Assembly (NCBI RefSeq): GCF_009865135.1
Contig: NZ_WWGH01000001.1
Span: 310,001-374,000 of the forward strand
Length of the DNA: 64,000 nucleotides
Source: Streptomyces sp. SID8374
Lineage (GTDB): Bacteria > Actinomycetota > Actinomycetes > Streptomycetales > Streptomycetaceae
Direction: 5' to 3'
Below are positions 43,834 through 52,900 of this stretch, piece after piece; position 1 is the first letter of the stretch; each line of letters begins with the position of its first letter. Below the pieces are notes generated by a model, which ran no database searches, was not told where the DNA came from, and saw only the letters and a list, made by a program, of their open reading frames with translations. The translations under genes were made by a program, and so were the position numbers.

Positions 43834-44367
43834 ATGACCACTGAGGCCACCCGGCGGGTCGCGCTCGTCTTCTCCCTGTTCGACGCCAACGCCAACGGCG
43901 TCCTGGAGGCCGACGACTTCGACCTCATGGCCGAACGCGTCGTGCGGGAGGCGCATGCGTCGGACCAGGCGGCGAAGGACGCGATGCGTGCGGCGTTCCG
44001 GCGGTACTGGACGACCCTGCTCACCGAACTCGACGCCAACGGGGACGGGGAGATCAGCTTCGAGGAGTTCAGCGCCTGCGTGCTGTCGCCGGAGCGGTTC
44101 GACGCGACGGTCGCCGTGTTCGCCGAGGCGCTGGCCGCGCTCGGCGACCCGGACGGCGACGGCCTGATCGAAAGGCCCCTGTTCATGGCGCTGATGAAGG
44201 CGATCGGGTTCGAGCCCGCCAACATCGACGCCCTCTTCGACGCGTTCGAGCCGACCGACGGCGACCGGATCCGGGTGGAGACGTGGGTCGCCGGGATCAA
44301 GGACTACTACGCACCCGGAAAGGCCGGCATCCCCGGCGACCACCTGGTCGTCGGCACCCCCGTATGA
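43834..44367 (+). CDS. EF-hand calcium-binding protein
   Basis: A 177-residue calmodulin-like protein with four helix-loop-helix units. Three loops look functional: DANANGVLEADD (about 18-29), DANGDGEISFEE (about 67-78) and DPDGDGLIERPL (about 104-115). The fourth (EPTDGDRIRVET) has lost the first Asp and is degenerate. Such sarcoplasmic-type calcium-binding proteins are frequent in Streptomyces and may buffer or sense calcium; partners are unknown. The ATG at 43834 is preceded by GTGAAAG, and a GTG at 43816 would add 6 residues. Confidence 0.88.
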   Translation: MTTEATRRVALVFSLFDANANGVLEADDFDLMAERVVREAHASDQAAKDAMRAAFRRYWTTLLTELDANGDGEISFEEFSACVLSPERFDATVAVFAEALAALGDPDGDGLIERPLFMALMKAIGFEPANIDALFDAFEPTDGDRIRVETWVAGIKDYYAPGKAGIPGDHLVVGTPV

Positions 44368-44382
44368 CCGCACGCCCCTGAC

Positions 44383-44420
44383 CGGTGGACGCCCCGCCCT
44401 TGAGGGCGGGGCGTCCACCG
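44383..44420. terminator. Perfect bidirectional terminator hairpin
   Basis: A 17-bp perfect stem (CGGTGGACGCCCCGCCC and its complement) closes on a TTGA tetraloop. It sits between the convergent EF-hand and thioesterase genes, 16 and 15 bp from their stops. Confidence 0.85.
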
Positions 44421-44434
44421 CTCCCGTCCGCACG

Positions 44435-44851
44435 TCAGCCGGTCAGCAGGTCCGGGTTGCCCGCCAGCGCGGCCAGACGGCCCTGCGGGTCCGGGACGAG
44501 GCGGCGTGCGGCCAGGTCGAGGACGCCGGCCACCCCGGTGATCTCGGCGGCCACGGTGCCGTCCTCCTTGATGATCTGCTGCTCCAGGGTGAACGTCTTC
44601 CCGGTGCCGTAGTCGAAGCGGCAGGTGACCCGTACCCGCTCCCCGCCCCGCAGCTCGCGCAGGTACTTCACGGTGACCTCCAGCTGCACCGGGCCGACCC
44701 CGTCGGCCAGCAGCTTCTCCTGGGGGAGCCCGGCGGCCCGCAGCAGCTCCCAGCGGGCGTGTTCGGCGTACTGGAGGTAGACGGCCTGGTTGAGATGGCC
44801 CTGGGTGTCGAGTTCGTAGCCGCGCACGGTCACGTCAACGGAGAAGGTCAT
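44435..44851 (-). CDS. Acyl-CoA thioesterase, hotdog fold (YbgC/4HBT type)
   Basis: A 138-residue single hotdog domain. The active-site region is seen in VRGYELDTQGHLNQAVYLQYAEHARWELL, where the 4HBT family has Asp near Gly-His-hotdog helix start (ELDTQGHLN). The central helix and sheet ending VAAEITGVAGVLDL follow. It should hydrolyse an acyl-CoA or acyl-ACP thioester; the substrate is unknown. It ends at the shared hairpin and begins 77 bp left of the decayed resistance gene. Confidence 0.87.
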   Translation of the reverse strand: MTFSVDVTVRGYELDTQGHLNQAVYLQYAEHARWELLRAAGLPQEKLLADGVGPVQLEVTVKYLRELRGGERVRVTCRFDYGTGKTFTLEQQIIKEDGTVAAEITGVAGVLDLAARRLVPDPQGRLAALAGNPDLLTG

Positions 44852-44927
44852 GCCCGTGCGAACGCCTCCGCCCGGCGGTCCATTCCGATGATCCGGTCCT
44901 GCCCGACGGTGTTCACCCGCAGGCGCC

Positions 44928-45539
44928 TCACCCCGCGACCCGCCGCACCGTGCGCAGCAGGTACTCCTTGCGGTGCGGCGGGTCGTGGTCGGTGCGCGGG
45001 CGGTCCGGGGCCGGGCCGGTCACCGGGCGAGGACCAGGGCCAGGGCGCCGAAGGTGTCGGTGGGCAGCTCCAGGCGGAAGCGGTGCACCGGCTCGTACAC
45101 CTGGGTTCCGGCCCGGCGCAGCGCGTCGACGCGCAGGCCGACGGTGGCGAGGAAGGGGTTGGGGTCCGTGTCGATGGACTCGGCGGCCGCCCCCGTACCG
45201 ACGGGCCGTTCCAGGCAGATCGTCGCGGTCTCGCGGAGGGTGACGTCCACGCCGAACTCGTCGGCCCGGGTCGCCTGGATGACCTCCTTCTGCACCTCCC
45301 CGTAGAGCGAGAGGGACACCTCGTCGCCGATGCGGATGTCGGCCAGCGGTCCGGTCGACCTTGAACACCGTGCCCCGGGCGGGTGCTTCCGGGTCCCCCG
45401 TGGCGGCGGGCAGCAGGGTACTCACGCCGTCGATCAGGGCGTCGGCAGTTCGTCGTTGTGCGGCTTGCGGGGAGTGGATCAGAGGGCTGCGGAGGGCCGC
45501 AACCGGCTTGCCTTCCCGTGCAGATGTGGAAAGCGCCAT
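44928..45539 (-). pseudogene. Decayed tetracycline-type ribosomal protection protein (otrA/tetM-like) remnant
   Basis: Collinear pieces of an elongation-factor-G-like resistance protein are found in two minus-strand frames. Frame one gives ALIDGVSTLLPAATGD with GTVFKVDR (about 45440-45355). A shift then gives LADIRIGDEVSLSLYGEVQKEVIQAT, FRET-like LRETATICLERPVGTGAA, NPFLATVGLRVD and VYEPVHRFRLELPTDTFG (about 45350-45025), ending at a stop. The first frame resumes with RTDHDPPHRKEYLLRTVRR, the family C-terminal motif (about 44990-44930). Compared with a full-length protein of about 640 residues, the whole N-terminal GTPase domain and several internal blocks are missing. It cannot confer protection. 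Its right end overlaps the aldose epimerase tail. Confidence 0.82.
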
Positions 45540-46573
45540 TCGGTGCGGCTGCGCAGGGTTTCACCGGGGCGCAGCACGGTGCTGGGGTGGGCCGGGCGGT
45601 TGGGTGAGTCGGGCAGGTGCTGGGTCTCCAGGCAGAGCGACCCGTGGCGTTCGTGGCGGTGGCCGGTGCCGTCGGTGAACGCGCCGTCGAGTTGGTTGGC
45701 GGTGTAGACCTGGAGACCGGGTTCGGTGGTCCACAGCTCCAGGGTGCGCCGGTCGCCGGGGGCGGTGAGGCGGGCGGCGCGGCGGAGGGTGCCGGGGGCC
45801 TGGTCGCGCAGCACCCAGCAGTGGTCGAAGCCTCCGGCCAGGGCGAGTTGGGGGTGGGGGCGGGAGAGGACGTTCCGTATCGGCTGCGGGGTGGTGAGGT
45901 CGAACGGGGTGCCGGTGACCGGGGCCGGCGGGCCTTCGGGGATGGAGCCTGCGTCGACCGGGAGGTAGTGGTCGGCGTCGACCTGGAGGGTGTGGCCGAG
46001 GATGTCGTCGGCGCCGAGGTTGAGGTAGGCGTGGTTGGTGAGGTTGACGACGGTGGGCCGGTCGGTGACGGCCGTGTACTCCAGGGCGAGCGTGCCGTCG
46101 GTGTCCAGGGTGTAGGTGGCGGTGACGTCGAGTGCGCCGGGGAAGCCCATGTCGCCGTCGGGGCTGTGCAGGGTGAGGCGGAGGATTGCGGCGGAGTCCG
46201 TACGGTCGGGGGCCGCCGCCCAGACCTTGGTGTGGAAGCCTTCGGGGCCGCCGTGCAGGGCGTGGCCCCGGTCGTTGGCGGGGATGTGGTGCGTGGTGCC
46301 GTCGAGGGTGAAGCGGCCGTGGGCGATGCGGTTGGCGTACCGGCCGACGATCGCCCCGAAGTAGGGGTTCTTGTCGGTGTAGTCGTCGAGGGCGGGCAGC
46401 GAGCGGACCACCGGGCCGGGAACGCCGGCGGTGTCCGGCACGGTGAGGCTGTGCAGGACACCGCCGTAGCTGAGGATCTCGGCCCGTACGCCGGTGCCGG
46501 AGTCGAGGGTCCAGAGGTCGGTCTCGCTCTGCCCGTGGGCGCGGCCGAACGGTTTGCGGTGCACGGTGGGCAT
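45479..46573 (-). CDS. galM: Aldose 1-epimerase
   Basis: A 364-residue mutarotase that interconverts alpha and beta anomers of aldoses. Catalytic residues are visible: H107 (RGHALHGGP), H181 (NLTNHAYLNL) and general base E316 (LETQHLPDSPN). The last 15 residues (after WRFPHL) run into the remnant of the resistance gene, so the natural tail may have been replaced when that DNA decayed or joined. Placed beside a LacI regulator and a furanose-type importer, it probably prepares imported sugar. Confidence 0.9.
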   Translation of the reverse strand: MPTVHRKPFGRAHGQSETDLWTLDSGTGVRAEILSYGGVLHSLTVPDTAGVPGPVVRSLPALDDYTDKNPYFGAIVGRYANRIAHGRFTLDGTTHHIPANDRGHALHGGPEGFHTKVWAAAPDRTDSAAILRLTLHSPDGDMGFPGALDVTATYTLDTDGTLALEYTAVTDRPTVVNLTNHAYLNLGADDILGHTLQVDADHYLPVDAGSIPEGPPAPVTGTPFDLTTPQPIRNVLSRPHPQLALAGGFDHCWVLRDQAPGTLRRAARLTAPGDRRTLELWTTEPGLQVYTANQLDGAFTDGTGHRHERHGSLCLETQHLPDSPNRPAHPSTVLRPGETLRSRTEWRFPHLHGKASRLRPSAAL

Positions 46574-46602
46574 GAGGAGTCCTTGGGGGGTGCGGACGAC
46601 GT

Positions 46603-47622
46603 CTAGCGGGACTGGCGGGGTCCGGTGGATTCGCGGACGACGAGGCGGTAGCCGGGGCGCGGCCGCCGGGGTTCGGCGACCGGGGTGCCGGCGAGACGTT
46701 CGACGAGGCTGTCGACGGCGAGCCGGGCGATGGCCGCCTTGTCGGGCGCGATGGTGGTGAGGGTGGTGGTCCCGTAACGGCTCTCCTCGATGTCGTCGAA
46801 GCCGACGACGGCGATGTCGCCCGGGATGGTGAGGCCGCGTTCGGTGATGGTGCGCATGGCGCCGATCGCGATCATGTCGTTGTACGCGAACACGGCGTCG
46901 GGCCGCTCGCCCCGGTCGAGGAGCGAGGCCATGGCGGCGGCGCCGTCCTCCCTCCCGTAGCCGTCGGTGACGACCACGAGGGACTCGTCGGGTGCGATGC
47001 CGGAGGCGGCCAGCTCTTCGCGCCAGCCGCGCAGCCGGAGGTGGGCGGGCTGGCGTTCCTGTCCGGTACGGGAGCCGAGGAAGGCGATCCGGCGGTGGCC
47101 GAGGGCGATGAGGTGGGCGACGGCCTCGCGGGCTGCGGCCACGTTGTCGATGGCGATGTGGTCGTAGGGCGCCTCGTACTCCCGCTCGCCCAGCAGCACC
47201 AGCGGTGCCGTCTCCGTACGGGCCATCAGGTCCTCGGTCTCCAGGTGGATGGGGCTGAGGATGAGCCCGTCGATGACGTGGGACCGGAACCCCTGGCTGA
47301 CCAGCAGCTCCTTCTCGCGCAGGCCGCCGGTGTGGTCGACCAGGACCGTGTAGTCGTGCCGGGCGGCCGCGTCGACGACCTCACCGGCCAGCTCCGCGAA
47401 GTACGGGTTGCCGAACTCGGGCACCGCCAGCGCGATGATCCCGGTGCGGCCCTTGCGCAGATGGCGGGCGGTGAGGTTCGGCCGGTAGCCGAGCTCGTCG
47501 ATCGCCTGCTGCACCTTGGCCCGCATCTTGGGGGTGACGTGCTGGTAGTTGTTGACCACGTTCGACACGGTCTTGATGGACACGCCCGCCCGTTGAGCTA
47601 CGTCCTTGAGGCTGACGCCCAC
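46603..47622 (-). CDS. LacI-family regulator of the sugar importer
   Basis: A 339-residue LacI/GalR repressor. Residues 1-60 hold the helix-turn-helix and hinge: SLKDVAQRAGVSIKTVSNVVNNYQHVTPKMRAKVQQAIDELGYRPN. The sugar-binding core includes LILSPIHLE, HIAIDNVAAAREAVAHLIALGHRRIAFLG and FAYNDMIAIGAMRTITERGL. The GTG at 47622 follows AAGGAG. It lies between the importer genes and galM, all leftward, so it is the natural regulator of the furanoside locus; shared CAACG-centred sites upstream of the transporter and glycosidases are its probable targets. Confidence 0.9.
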   Translation of the reverse strand: MGVSLKDVAQRAGVSIKTVSNVVNNYQHVTPKMRAKVQQAIDELGYRPNLTARHLRKGRTGIIALAVPEFGNPYFAELAGEVVDAAARHDYTVLVDHTGGLREKELLVSQGFRSHVIDGLILSPIHLETEDLMARTETAPLVLLGEREYEAPYDHIAIDNVAAAREAVAHLIALGHRRIAFLGSRTGQERQPAHLRLRGWREELAASGIAPDESLVVVTDGYGREDGAAAMASLLDRGERPDAVFAYNDMIAIGAMRTITERGLTIPGDIAVVGFDDIEESRYGTTTLTTIAPDKAAIARLAVDSLVERLAGTPVAEPRRPRPGYRLVVRESTGPRQSR

Positions 47623-47681
47623 GGCACTCCTTGTACTCGGTTCGACTCGTCGCTGACCCGGTCCGTACGGTCCCGTCCGGT

Positions 47682-48728
47682 TCAGGTGGTTCTCCGGCTG
47701 CGCGCGAGGTAACGCTGCGCCACCACGACAACGATAAGGAAGCCACCGCTGACCACCGACTGGTACGAGGAGTTGAGCGAGCCGATCTGGTTGATGAGGT
47801 TCTGGATGACGGCGAGCAGCAGGACGCCCCAGAGGGTGCCGCTGATGGACCCGGCGCCGCCGATGAGGAGCGTGCCGCCGATGACGACCGCGGAGATGGC
47901 GTCCAGCTCCATGCCGACGCCGACGATGGTGACCCCGGAGGAGAGCCGGGCGGCGTTCAGTGCTCCGGCGAGCCCGGCGAGCAGTCCGCTGAGGGTGTAG
48001 ACGAGGATCTTCGTACGGGCGACGGGCAGGCCCATCAGGGTGGCCGCGTCGCTGCTGCCGCCGACGGCGAACAGGGTCTGCCCGAACGAGGTCCGCTGGA
48101 GCAGCAGCCCGCCGGCCCCGAAGAGGACGAGGGCGATGAGGATCGGATAGCCGAAGCCCCAGACGCTGCCCTGGCCGAGTTCGGCGAAGGCGGAGTCCTT
48201 GGGGACCAGGTAGGTGGTGGCGCCCTCGTCGGTGAAGGCGAGGAGCATGCCGCGCGCCGCGAGGAGGGAGGCGAGCGTGACGATGAAGGGCGCCATGTTC
48301 GCGCGGGCGATGAGGAGGCCGTTGACCAGCCCGATCGCCCCGCAGACCACGAGCGGTACGAGCAGCGCGGCGAGGAAGCCCCACTGCGAGGCCCAGGCCG
48401 CCAGGACGCCCCCGAGGGCGAAGACGGAGCCCACGGAGAGGTCGATGCCGCCGGTGATGATGACCAGCGTCATGCCGAGGGCGACGATGGCGAGGAAGGA
48501 TGCCTGGACGGTGACGCCGCGCGCGTTGTCGACGCTGGCGAAGGTCGGGTAGACGAACGAGGCGATGAGGATCACGGTCAGCAGGACCGCGAGGACGCCT
48601 TGTCGCTGGACGAGTTCGCCGATGCGGGAGCCGGTGGAGCGCTCGGGCCGGGGTTCGGGGCGCGAGGGGGCGTTCTTGAGCGGCGCCGGCACCTGGGGGG
48701 CCGGGGCGGCGGGTGTGGTGTTCTTCAT
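47682..48728 (-). CDS. Sugar ABC importer permease (YjfF/RbsC type)
   Basis: A 348-residue membrane permease of the ribose/galactofuranose class (BPD_transp_2). Hydrophobic spans start at about residue 47; the family signature is GMTLVIITGGIDLSVGSVFALGGVLAA, and a late ELDAISAVVIGGTLLIGGAGSISGTLWG loop contacts the ATPase. A polar proline-rich N-terminus of about 35 residues precedes the first span. It overlaps the companion permease gene by 4 bp and is the last importer gene before the regulator. Confidence 0.9.
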   Translation of the reverse strand: MKNTTPAAPAPQVPAPLKNAPSRPEPRPERSTGSRIGELVQRQGVLAVLLTVILIASFVYPTFASVDNARGVTVQASFLAIVALGMTLVIITGGIDLSVGSVFALGGVLAAWASQWGFLAALLVPLVVCGAIGLVNGLLIARANMAPFIVTLASLLAARGMLLAFTDEGATTYLVPKDSAFAELGQGSVWGFGYPILIALVLFGAGGLLLQRTSFGQTLFAVGGSSDAATLMGLPVARTKILVYTLSGLLAGLAGALNAARLSSGVTIVGVGMELDAISAVVIGGTLLIGGAGSISGTLWGVLLLAVIQNLINQIGSLNSSYQSVVSGGFLIVVVVAQRYLARSRRTT

Positions 48729-49699
48729 CGGGACCGACGCTCCCGGGCGACGTAGACGGCGGCGATGATGATGGCCGCCTGGGCGATCTGTGCGGTGGAG
48801 TCGGGCAGGTCGTGCTTGACGAGGGTGGCGCGCAGCAGCTGCATCAGCAGGGCGCCGGCGACGGTGCCGAGCACCCGGATGGAGCCGCCGTTGAGCGGGG
48901 TGCCGCCGACGACGACGGCCGTGATGGCGGAGAGCTCCATGAGGGTGCCGAGCGAGGACGGGTCGCTGGCGGTGAGCCGGGCGGTGGCGAGGATCCCGGC
49001 GAGCGCGGCCATCGTGCCGCAGAGGATGTAGACGCCGATCAGGACGCGTTTGACGGGCAGTCCGGAGAGCCCGGCGGCAGCCCGGTTGCCGCCGATGGCG
49101 ACGATCTGGCGGCCGAAGGTGGTGCGCTGCACCAGGAACGCGACGGCCAGCGCGAGCACGCCCGCGATGAGCACGACGAACGGGATGCCGAGGAAGGAGC
49201 CGGTGCCGAGCGCCAGGATGTCCGGGTTGACGATCTGCTTGAGCTGACCGTCCGCCATGACGAGGGCCAGACCCCGGCCGCCGACGAACAGGGCGAGGGT
49301 GGCGACGATGGGTTGCAGCCCGACGAGCGAGACGAGCGTCCCGTTGATCGCGCCGACGACCGCTCCGGCCAGCAGGGCGATCAGGAGCGCGGGCACCAGT
49401 CCGTAACCGAGGTAGAGCGGCAGCAGGGCGGCCGCGAGCGCCATGGTGGAGCCGACGGAGAGGTCGATGCCCTCGGTGCCGATGACCAGGGCCATGCCGA
49501 GCGCGACGATGACGATGGGGGCGACCTGGACGAGCTGGGTGCGCAGGTTGTCGGCCGTCATGAAGTGCTCGGTGAACAGGGCGTTGAAGAGCAGGACGAC
49601 GGCGACGGCCGCGTACACGCCGTACTCCTGGTACCAGGCGGGGTCGCGCAGCCGGGCCAGGGGCTTCGCGGGGCGTGGCAGGGTGGCCTGGGTGGTCAT
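48725..49699 (-). CDS. Sugar ABC importer permease (YtfT/RbsC type)
   Basis: A 324-residue companion permease with GMALVIGTEGIDLSVGSTMALAAALLP and MELSAITAVVVGGTPLNGGSIRVLGTVAGA. Two different permeases, one fused-type ATPase and one binding protein is the subunit make-up of the Escherichia coli galactofuranose importer YtfQRT-YjfF. It overlaps both neighbours by 4 bp, which ensures matched amounts. Confidence 0.9.
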   Translation of the reverse strand: MTTQATLPRPAKPLARLRDPAWYQEYGVYAAVAVVLLFNALFTEHFMTADNLRTQLVQVAPIVIVALGMALVIGTEGIDLSVGSTMALAAALLPLYLGYGLVPALLIALLAGAVVGAINGTLVSLVGLQPIVATLALFVGGRGLALVMADGQLKQIVNPDILALGTGSFLGIPFVVLIAGVLALAVAFLVQRTTFGRQIVAIGGNRAAAGLSGLPVKRVLIGVYILCGTMAALAGILATARLTASDPSSLGTLMELSAITAVVVGGTPLNGGSIRVLGTVAGALLMQLLRATLVKHDLPDSTAQIAQAAIIIAAVYVARERRSR

Positions 49700-51306
49700 C
49701 GGGGGTCCTCCTGGCCGGCCGCGTGGCTGGGGTCGGCAGGCTCGGCGGCGGGCGTGTGGTCGGCGAGCACTTCGAGGAGGCGGCTCTCCTCCACCTCGTC
49801 ACCGGCGAGTTCACCGGCGACGGCGCCGCCCCGCAGGACGACGATGCGGTCGGCGCCCTCGATCAGCTCCTCGATGTCGGAGGAGATCAGCAGCACGGCG
49901 AGGCCTTCGCGGGCGAGGTCGTCGATGAGGCTCTGCACCTCGGCCTTGGCACCGACGTCGATGCCCCGGGTGGGCTCGTCGAGGAGCAGCACCTTGGGTT
50001 CCAGGCAGAGCCAGCGGGCGAGGAGCACCTTCTGCTGGTTGCCGCCGGAGAGTTCGCCGACCTTCTGCTCGGGGCTGGATGCCTTGATCCGCAGCCTCTC
50101 CATGAAGATGTCGACGATCCGGTCCTGCTTCTCGCGGGAGACGATCCCGGCGCGGGAGAGCCGGGGCATCGCGGCGAGCACGATGTTCTCGCGTACGGAG
50201 AGCTGCGGGATGATCCCCTCCGCCTTGCGGTCCTCGGGGAGCATGCTGATGCCCGCGCGGATCGCGGCGGCCGGGGTGGGGCGGCCGATGCGCTTGCCGT
50301 CGACGGTGATCTCGCCACCGTCCAGGGGCAGCGCGCCGGTCAGCGCCTTGGCGGTCTCGCTGCGCCCGGAGCCCAGCAGCCCGCCGAGTCCCAGCACCTC
50401 ACCCCCGTACAACTGGAGTGATATGTCGTGCAGTTGGTGGCGGCGGTCGAGGCCGGTGGCGGTGAGGACCGGGGTGCGGGCCACGTCGTGCCCGGTGGCG
50501 TCGAAGCTGGTCAGGCCCTCGCGGCGGACCTCGGCGAGGTCGCGGCCGAGCATCATCGAGACGAGCCGCATCCGGTCCAGGTCGGCCAGGTCGCCGGTGT
50601 GGATGTGGCGGCCGTCGCGCAGGACGGTGACCCGGTCGCAGATGCGGTAGAGCTCGTCCATGCGGTGGCTGACGTAGAGGACGGCGATGCCCTGGCCGCG
50701 CAGGTTCTCGATGACCCGGAAGAGGGTCTCGACCTCGCGGGGCTCCAGGGATGAGGTGGGTTCGTCCATGATGACGACCTGGGCCTGTACGGAGACGGCG
50801 CGGGCGAGCGCGACCATCTGCTGGGTGCCGATGCCCAGGGTGTGCAGGGGGCGCTTGGGGTCGACGCGGACGCCGAAGCCGTCGAGGAGTTCGGTGGTCT
50901 CGCGGTTCATCCGGGCGAAGTCGATGAGGCCGAAACGGTTCTTCGGCTCGCGGCCCAGGAAGATGTTGCGCGCCACGCTCATCAGCGGGACGAGGTTCAC
51001 CTCCTGGTAGATGGTGGAGATCCCGGCCTGCTGTGCCTCGAAGGGCCGGGCGAAGCGGACGGGCGTACCCGCGACCCGCACCTCGCCCTCGTCGCACTGG
51101 TAGACGCCGGTCAGCACCTTGATGAGGGTGGACTTGCCGGCCCCGTTCTCGCCGACGAGCGCGTGGGTCTCCCCGGCGCGCAGCGAGAAGGAGACGTCGT
51201 CCAGGGCGACGACGCCGGGGAACCGCTTGCTGACCGAGCGGGCTTCGAGCACGGGGTCCGCGACGGCGGTCTCCGCGTGCCGGGGTGTCGCTTCGGTGGG
51301 TGCCAT
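49696..51306 (-). CDS. Sugar ABC importer double ATPase (YtfR/RbsA/MglA type)
   Basis: A 536-residue protein with two nucleotide-binding domains. The first has Walker A GENGAGKST, a signature region LGIGTQQMVALARAV and Walker B VVIMDEPTSSLE; the second has a degenerate Walker A GLLGSGRSET, signature LSGGNQQKVLLARWL and LLLDEPTRGIDVGAK. This asymmetry is normal for the RbsA class. It energises the two permeases. It starts 132 bp after the binding-lipoprotein gene. Confidence 0.93.
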   Translation of the reverse strand: MAPTEATPRHAETAVADPVLEARSVSKRFPGVVALDDVSFSLRAGETHALVGENGAGKSTLIKVLTGVYQCDEGEVRVAGTPVRFARPFEAQQAGISTIYQEVNLVPLMSVARNIFLGREPKNRFGLIDFARMNRETTELLDGFGVRVDPKRPLHTLGIGTQQMVALARAVSVQAQVVIMDEPTSSLEPREVETLFRVIENLRGQGIAVLYVSHRMDELYRICDRVTVLRDGRHIHTGDLADLDRMRLVSMMLGRDLAEVRREGLTSFDATGHDVARTPVLTATGLDRRHQLHDISLQLYGGEVLGLGGLLGSGRSETAKALTGALPLDGGEITVDGKRIGRPTPAAAIRAGISMLPEDRKAEGIIPQLSVRENIVLAAMPRLSRAGIVSREKQDRIVDIFMERLRIKASSPEQKVGELSGGNQQKVLLARWLCLEPKVLLLDEPTRGIDVGAKAEVQSLIDDLAREGLAVLLISSDIEELIEGADRIVVLRGGAVAGELAGDEVEESRLLEVLADHTPAAEPADPSHAAGQEDPR

Positions 51307-51438
51307 GGATCCTGGCCTTCCGGTGTTGCTTCCGGTCTTACGGGAGGCCAGGGACGGCGGCCTTCCGGTGGTACGGGAACGGGGGCCGGGCCGCCGTGAG
51401 CGCGCGGGGCGTCGCGGCGGCCGGCCGTCCGGTCGGGG

Positions 51439-52524
51439 TCAGTAGGCTCCGCCGAGCGAGTCCTTGGCGTTGGCCTCGTCGTACTCCCGGTCGGTGATGA
51501 TCACGTTTTCCGGGATCTCCTCACCGGCGTAGAACTTCTGCGCGGTGGCGAAGGCGAGCGGGCCGAAGCGCGGGTTGGACTCGATGACCGCGTTGTACTC
51601 GCCGTTGGCCAGGGCCTGGACGGCGTTGCGGGTGCCGTCGACCGAGACGATCTTGACGTCCTTGCCGGGCTTCTTCCCGGCGGCCTTGATCGCGGTGAGG
51701 GCGCCGAGGCCCATCTCGTCGTTCTCCGCGTAGACGGCGGTGATGTCGGGCTTGGACTGGATGAGCTGCTCCATGACCTGCTGGCCCTTGTCGCGGGCGA
51801 ACTCGCCGGTCTGCTGGGCGACGATCTCCAGGCCGGGGGCCTCGGCCTTGACCTGGTCGACGAAGCCCTTGGTGCGGTCGGTGGTGACGTTGTTGCCGGA
51901 GGCGCCGAGCAGGATCGCGACCTTGCCCTTGCCGCCGGTCACCTTGATCATCGCGTCGGCGGCGCGCTTGCCCTGCTCCACGAAGTCGGAGCCGAGGAAG
52001 GCCACATAGTCCTTGCAGGCGGTGGAGTTGACCTTGCGGTCGATGGTGAGGACGGGCACCTTCTTGGCCGCCGCCGCCTTCAACGCGGGCTCCAGACCGT
52101 CGGAGTTGAGCGGCGCGACGATGAGGAACTGGGCGCCCTGCGACAGCATGTCCTGGATGTCGCTGATCTGCTTGGAGAGCTGGGACTGGGCGTTGGTGGT
52201 GAGGAGCTTCTTGACGCCGATCTTCTTCGCCTCGTCCTTGATGGACTGCGTCTCGGCGATCCGGAACGGGTTGGCCTCCTTCTCCGACTGGGAGAAGCCG
52301 ACCACGGCGTTCTTCAGGTCCAGCTTCGGCGCGCCGTAGGTCTCCAGCGAGCAGCCCGAACCGGAGGTGGAGTCGGGGGACTTGGCTTCCTGGGCGCCCT
52401 GGCTGCTGTCGCCGCCCGCGTTGTTCGAGGTCTCCGACTTGGCGCAGCCGGCGGCGGCCAGCGTGGCGGTGGCGGCGAGGAGGCAGGCCACGGCGAGGGT
52501 ACGGGGTCGACGCTGGATCATCAT
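51439..52524 (-). CDS. Sugar-binding lipoprotein (YtfQ-like)
   Basis: A 361-residue class I binding protein. The signal peptide ends in the lipobox LAAAGC (cysteine about 27), then a Ser/Gly/Gln tether. The mature start NAVVGFSQSEKEANPFRIAETQSI parallels the first strand and helix of YtfQ, the galactofuranose-binding protein, as do IVAPLNSDGLEPAL, VPVLTIDRKV and YAENDEMGLGALTAIKAAGKKPGKDV. The choice of ATG at 52524 over 52521 is open; AGGAG lies 10-13 nt before them. It heads the importer operon, behind a CAACGTT-centred operator. Confidence 0.9.
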   Translation of the reverse strand: MMIQRRPRTLAVACLLAATATLAAAGCAKSETSNNAGGDSSQGAQEAKSPDSTSGSGCSLETYGAPKLDLKNAVVGFSQSEKEANPFRIAETQSIKDEAKKIGVKKLLTTNAQSQLSKQISDIQDMLSQGAQFLIVAPLNSDGLEPALKAAAAKKVPVLTIDRKVNSTACKDYVAFLGSDFVEQGKRAADAMIKVTGGKGKVAILLGASGNNVTTDRTKGFVDQVKAEAPGLEIVAQQTGEFARDKGQQVMEQLIQSKPDITAVYAENDEMGLGALTAIKAAGKKPGKDVKIVSVDGTRNAVQALANGEYNAVIESNPRFGPLAFATAQKFYAGEEIPENVIITDREYDEANAKDSLGGAY

Positions 52525-52693
52525 GCGCGGAACGCTCCTTGGCGGGTTGACGGCACGCGCGGCGGCGTGCGGTCGGGCATGCGGGACGAGGCATGGGCCG
52601 CGCGGCGGCTGCTGCCACTGCACTCCTCACGGCCCTGCTCCGACGTGCGGGAACAGCGGTCGCGAGAGCCTGGTCGGGCTGTCGGCGGCTCGG

Positions 52694-52709
52694 TTTACAA
52701 CGTTATATA
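52694..52709. promoter_or_regulatory. LacI-type operator candidate, importer side
   Basis: TTTACAACGTTATATA is centred on the palindrome AACGTT and lies about 180 bp before the binding-lipoprotein start. It matches the site at 52885 in its CAACGTT core. Confidence 0.55.
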
Positions 52710-52884
52710 TGCGGTGCGGCACGGGCGGCAAGAGTGGGGCCGGTGCGTTTCCAAAATGTGTCGGCCACCCGACGGGGCGCCCCGACGGGGCCCGTACGGC
52801 AATCGACCCGCCGTACGGCAACGGGTCCTGCGCACCCTCTGGACAGCCGCCCGGCACCGTGCTGTCATACCGCCGGACGCCATA

Positions 52885-52900
52885 TTTCCAACGTTGCAAG
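52885..52900. promoter_or_regulatory. LacI-type operator candidate, glycosidase side
   Basis: TTTCCAACGTTGCAAG is a near palindrome around AACGTT, about 260 bp before the GH127 start. Shared core with the site at 52694 suggests the same repressor. Confidence 0.55.

Noticed and set aside
44848..46461. A 537-codon minus-strand frame across galM and the resistance remnant
   Set aside because: It is a Pro/Thr/Ser-rich shadow frame; galM at 45479-46573 has all its catalytic residues in another frame, and the remnant motifs occur in two other pieces.
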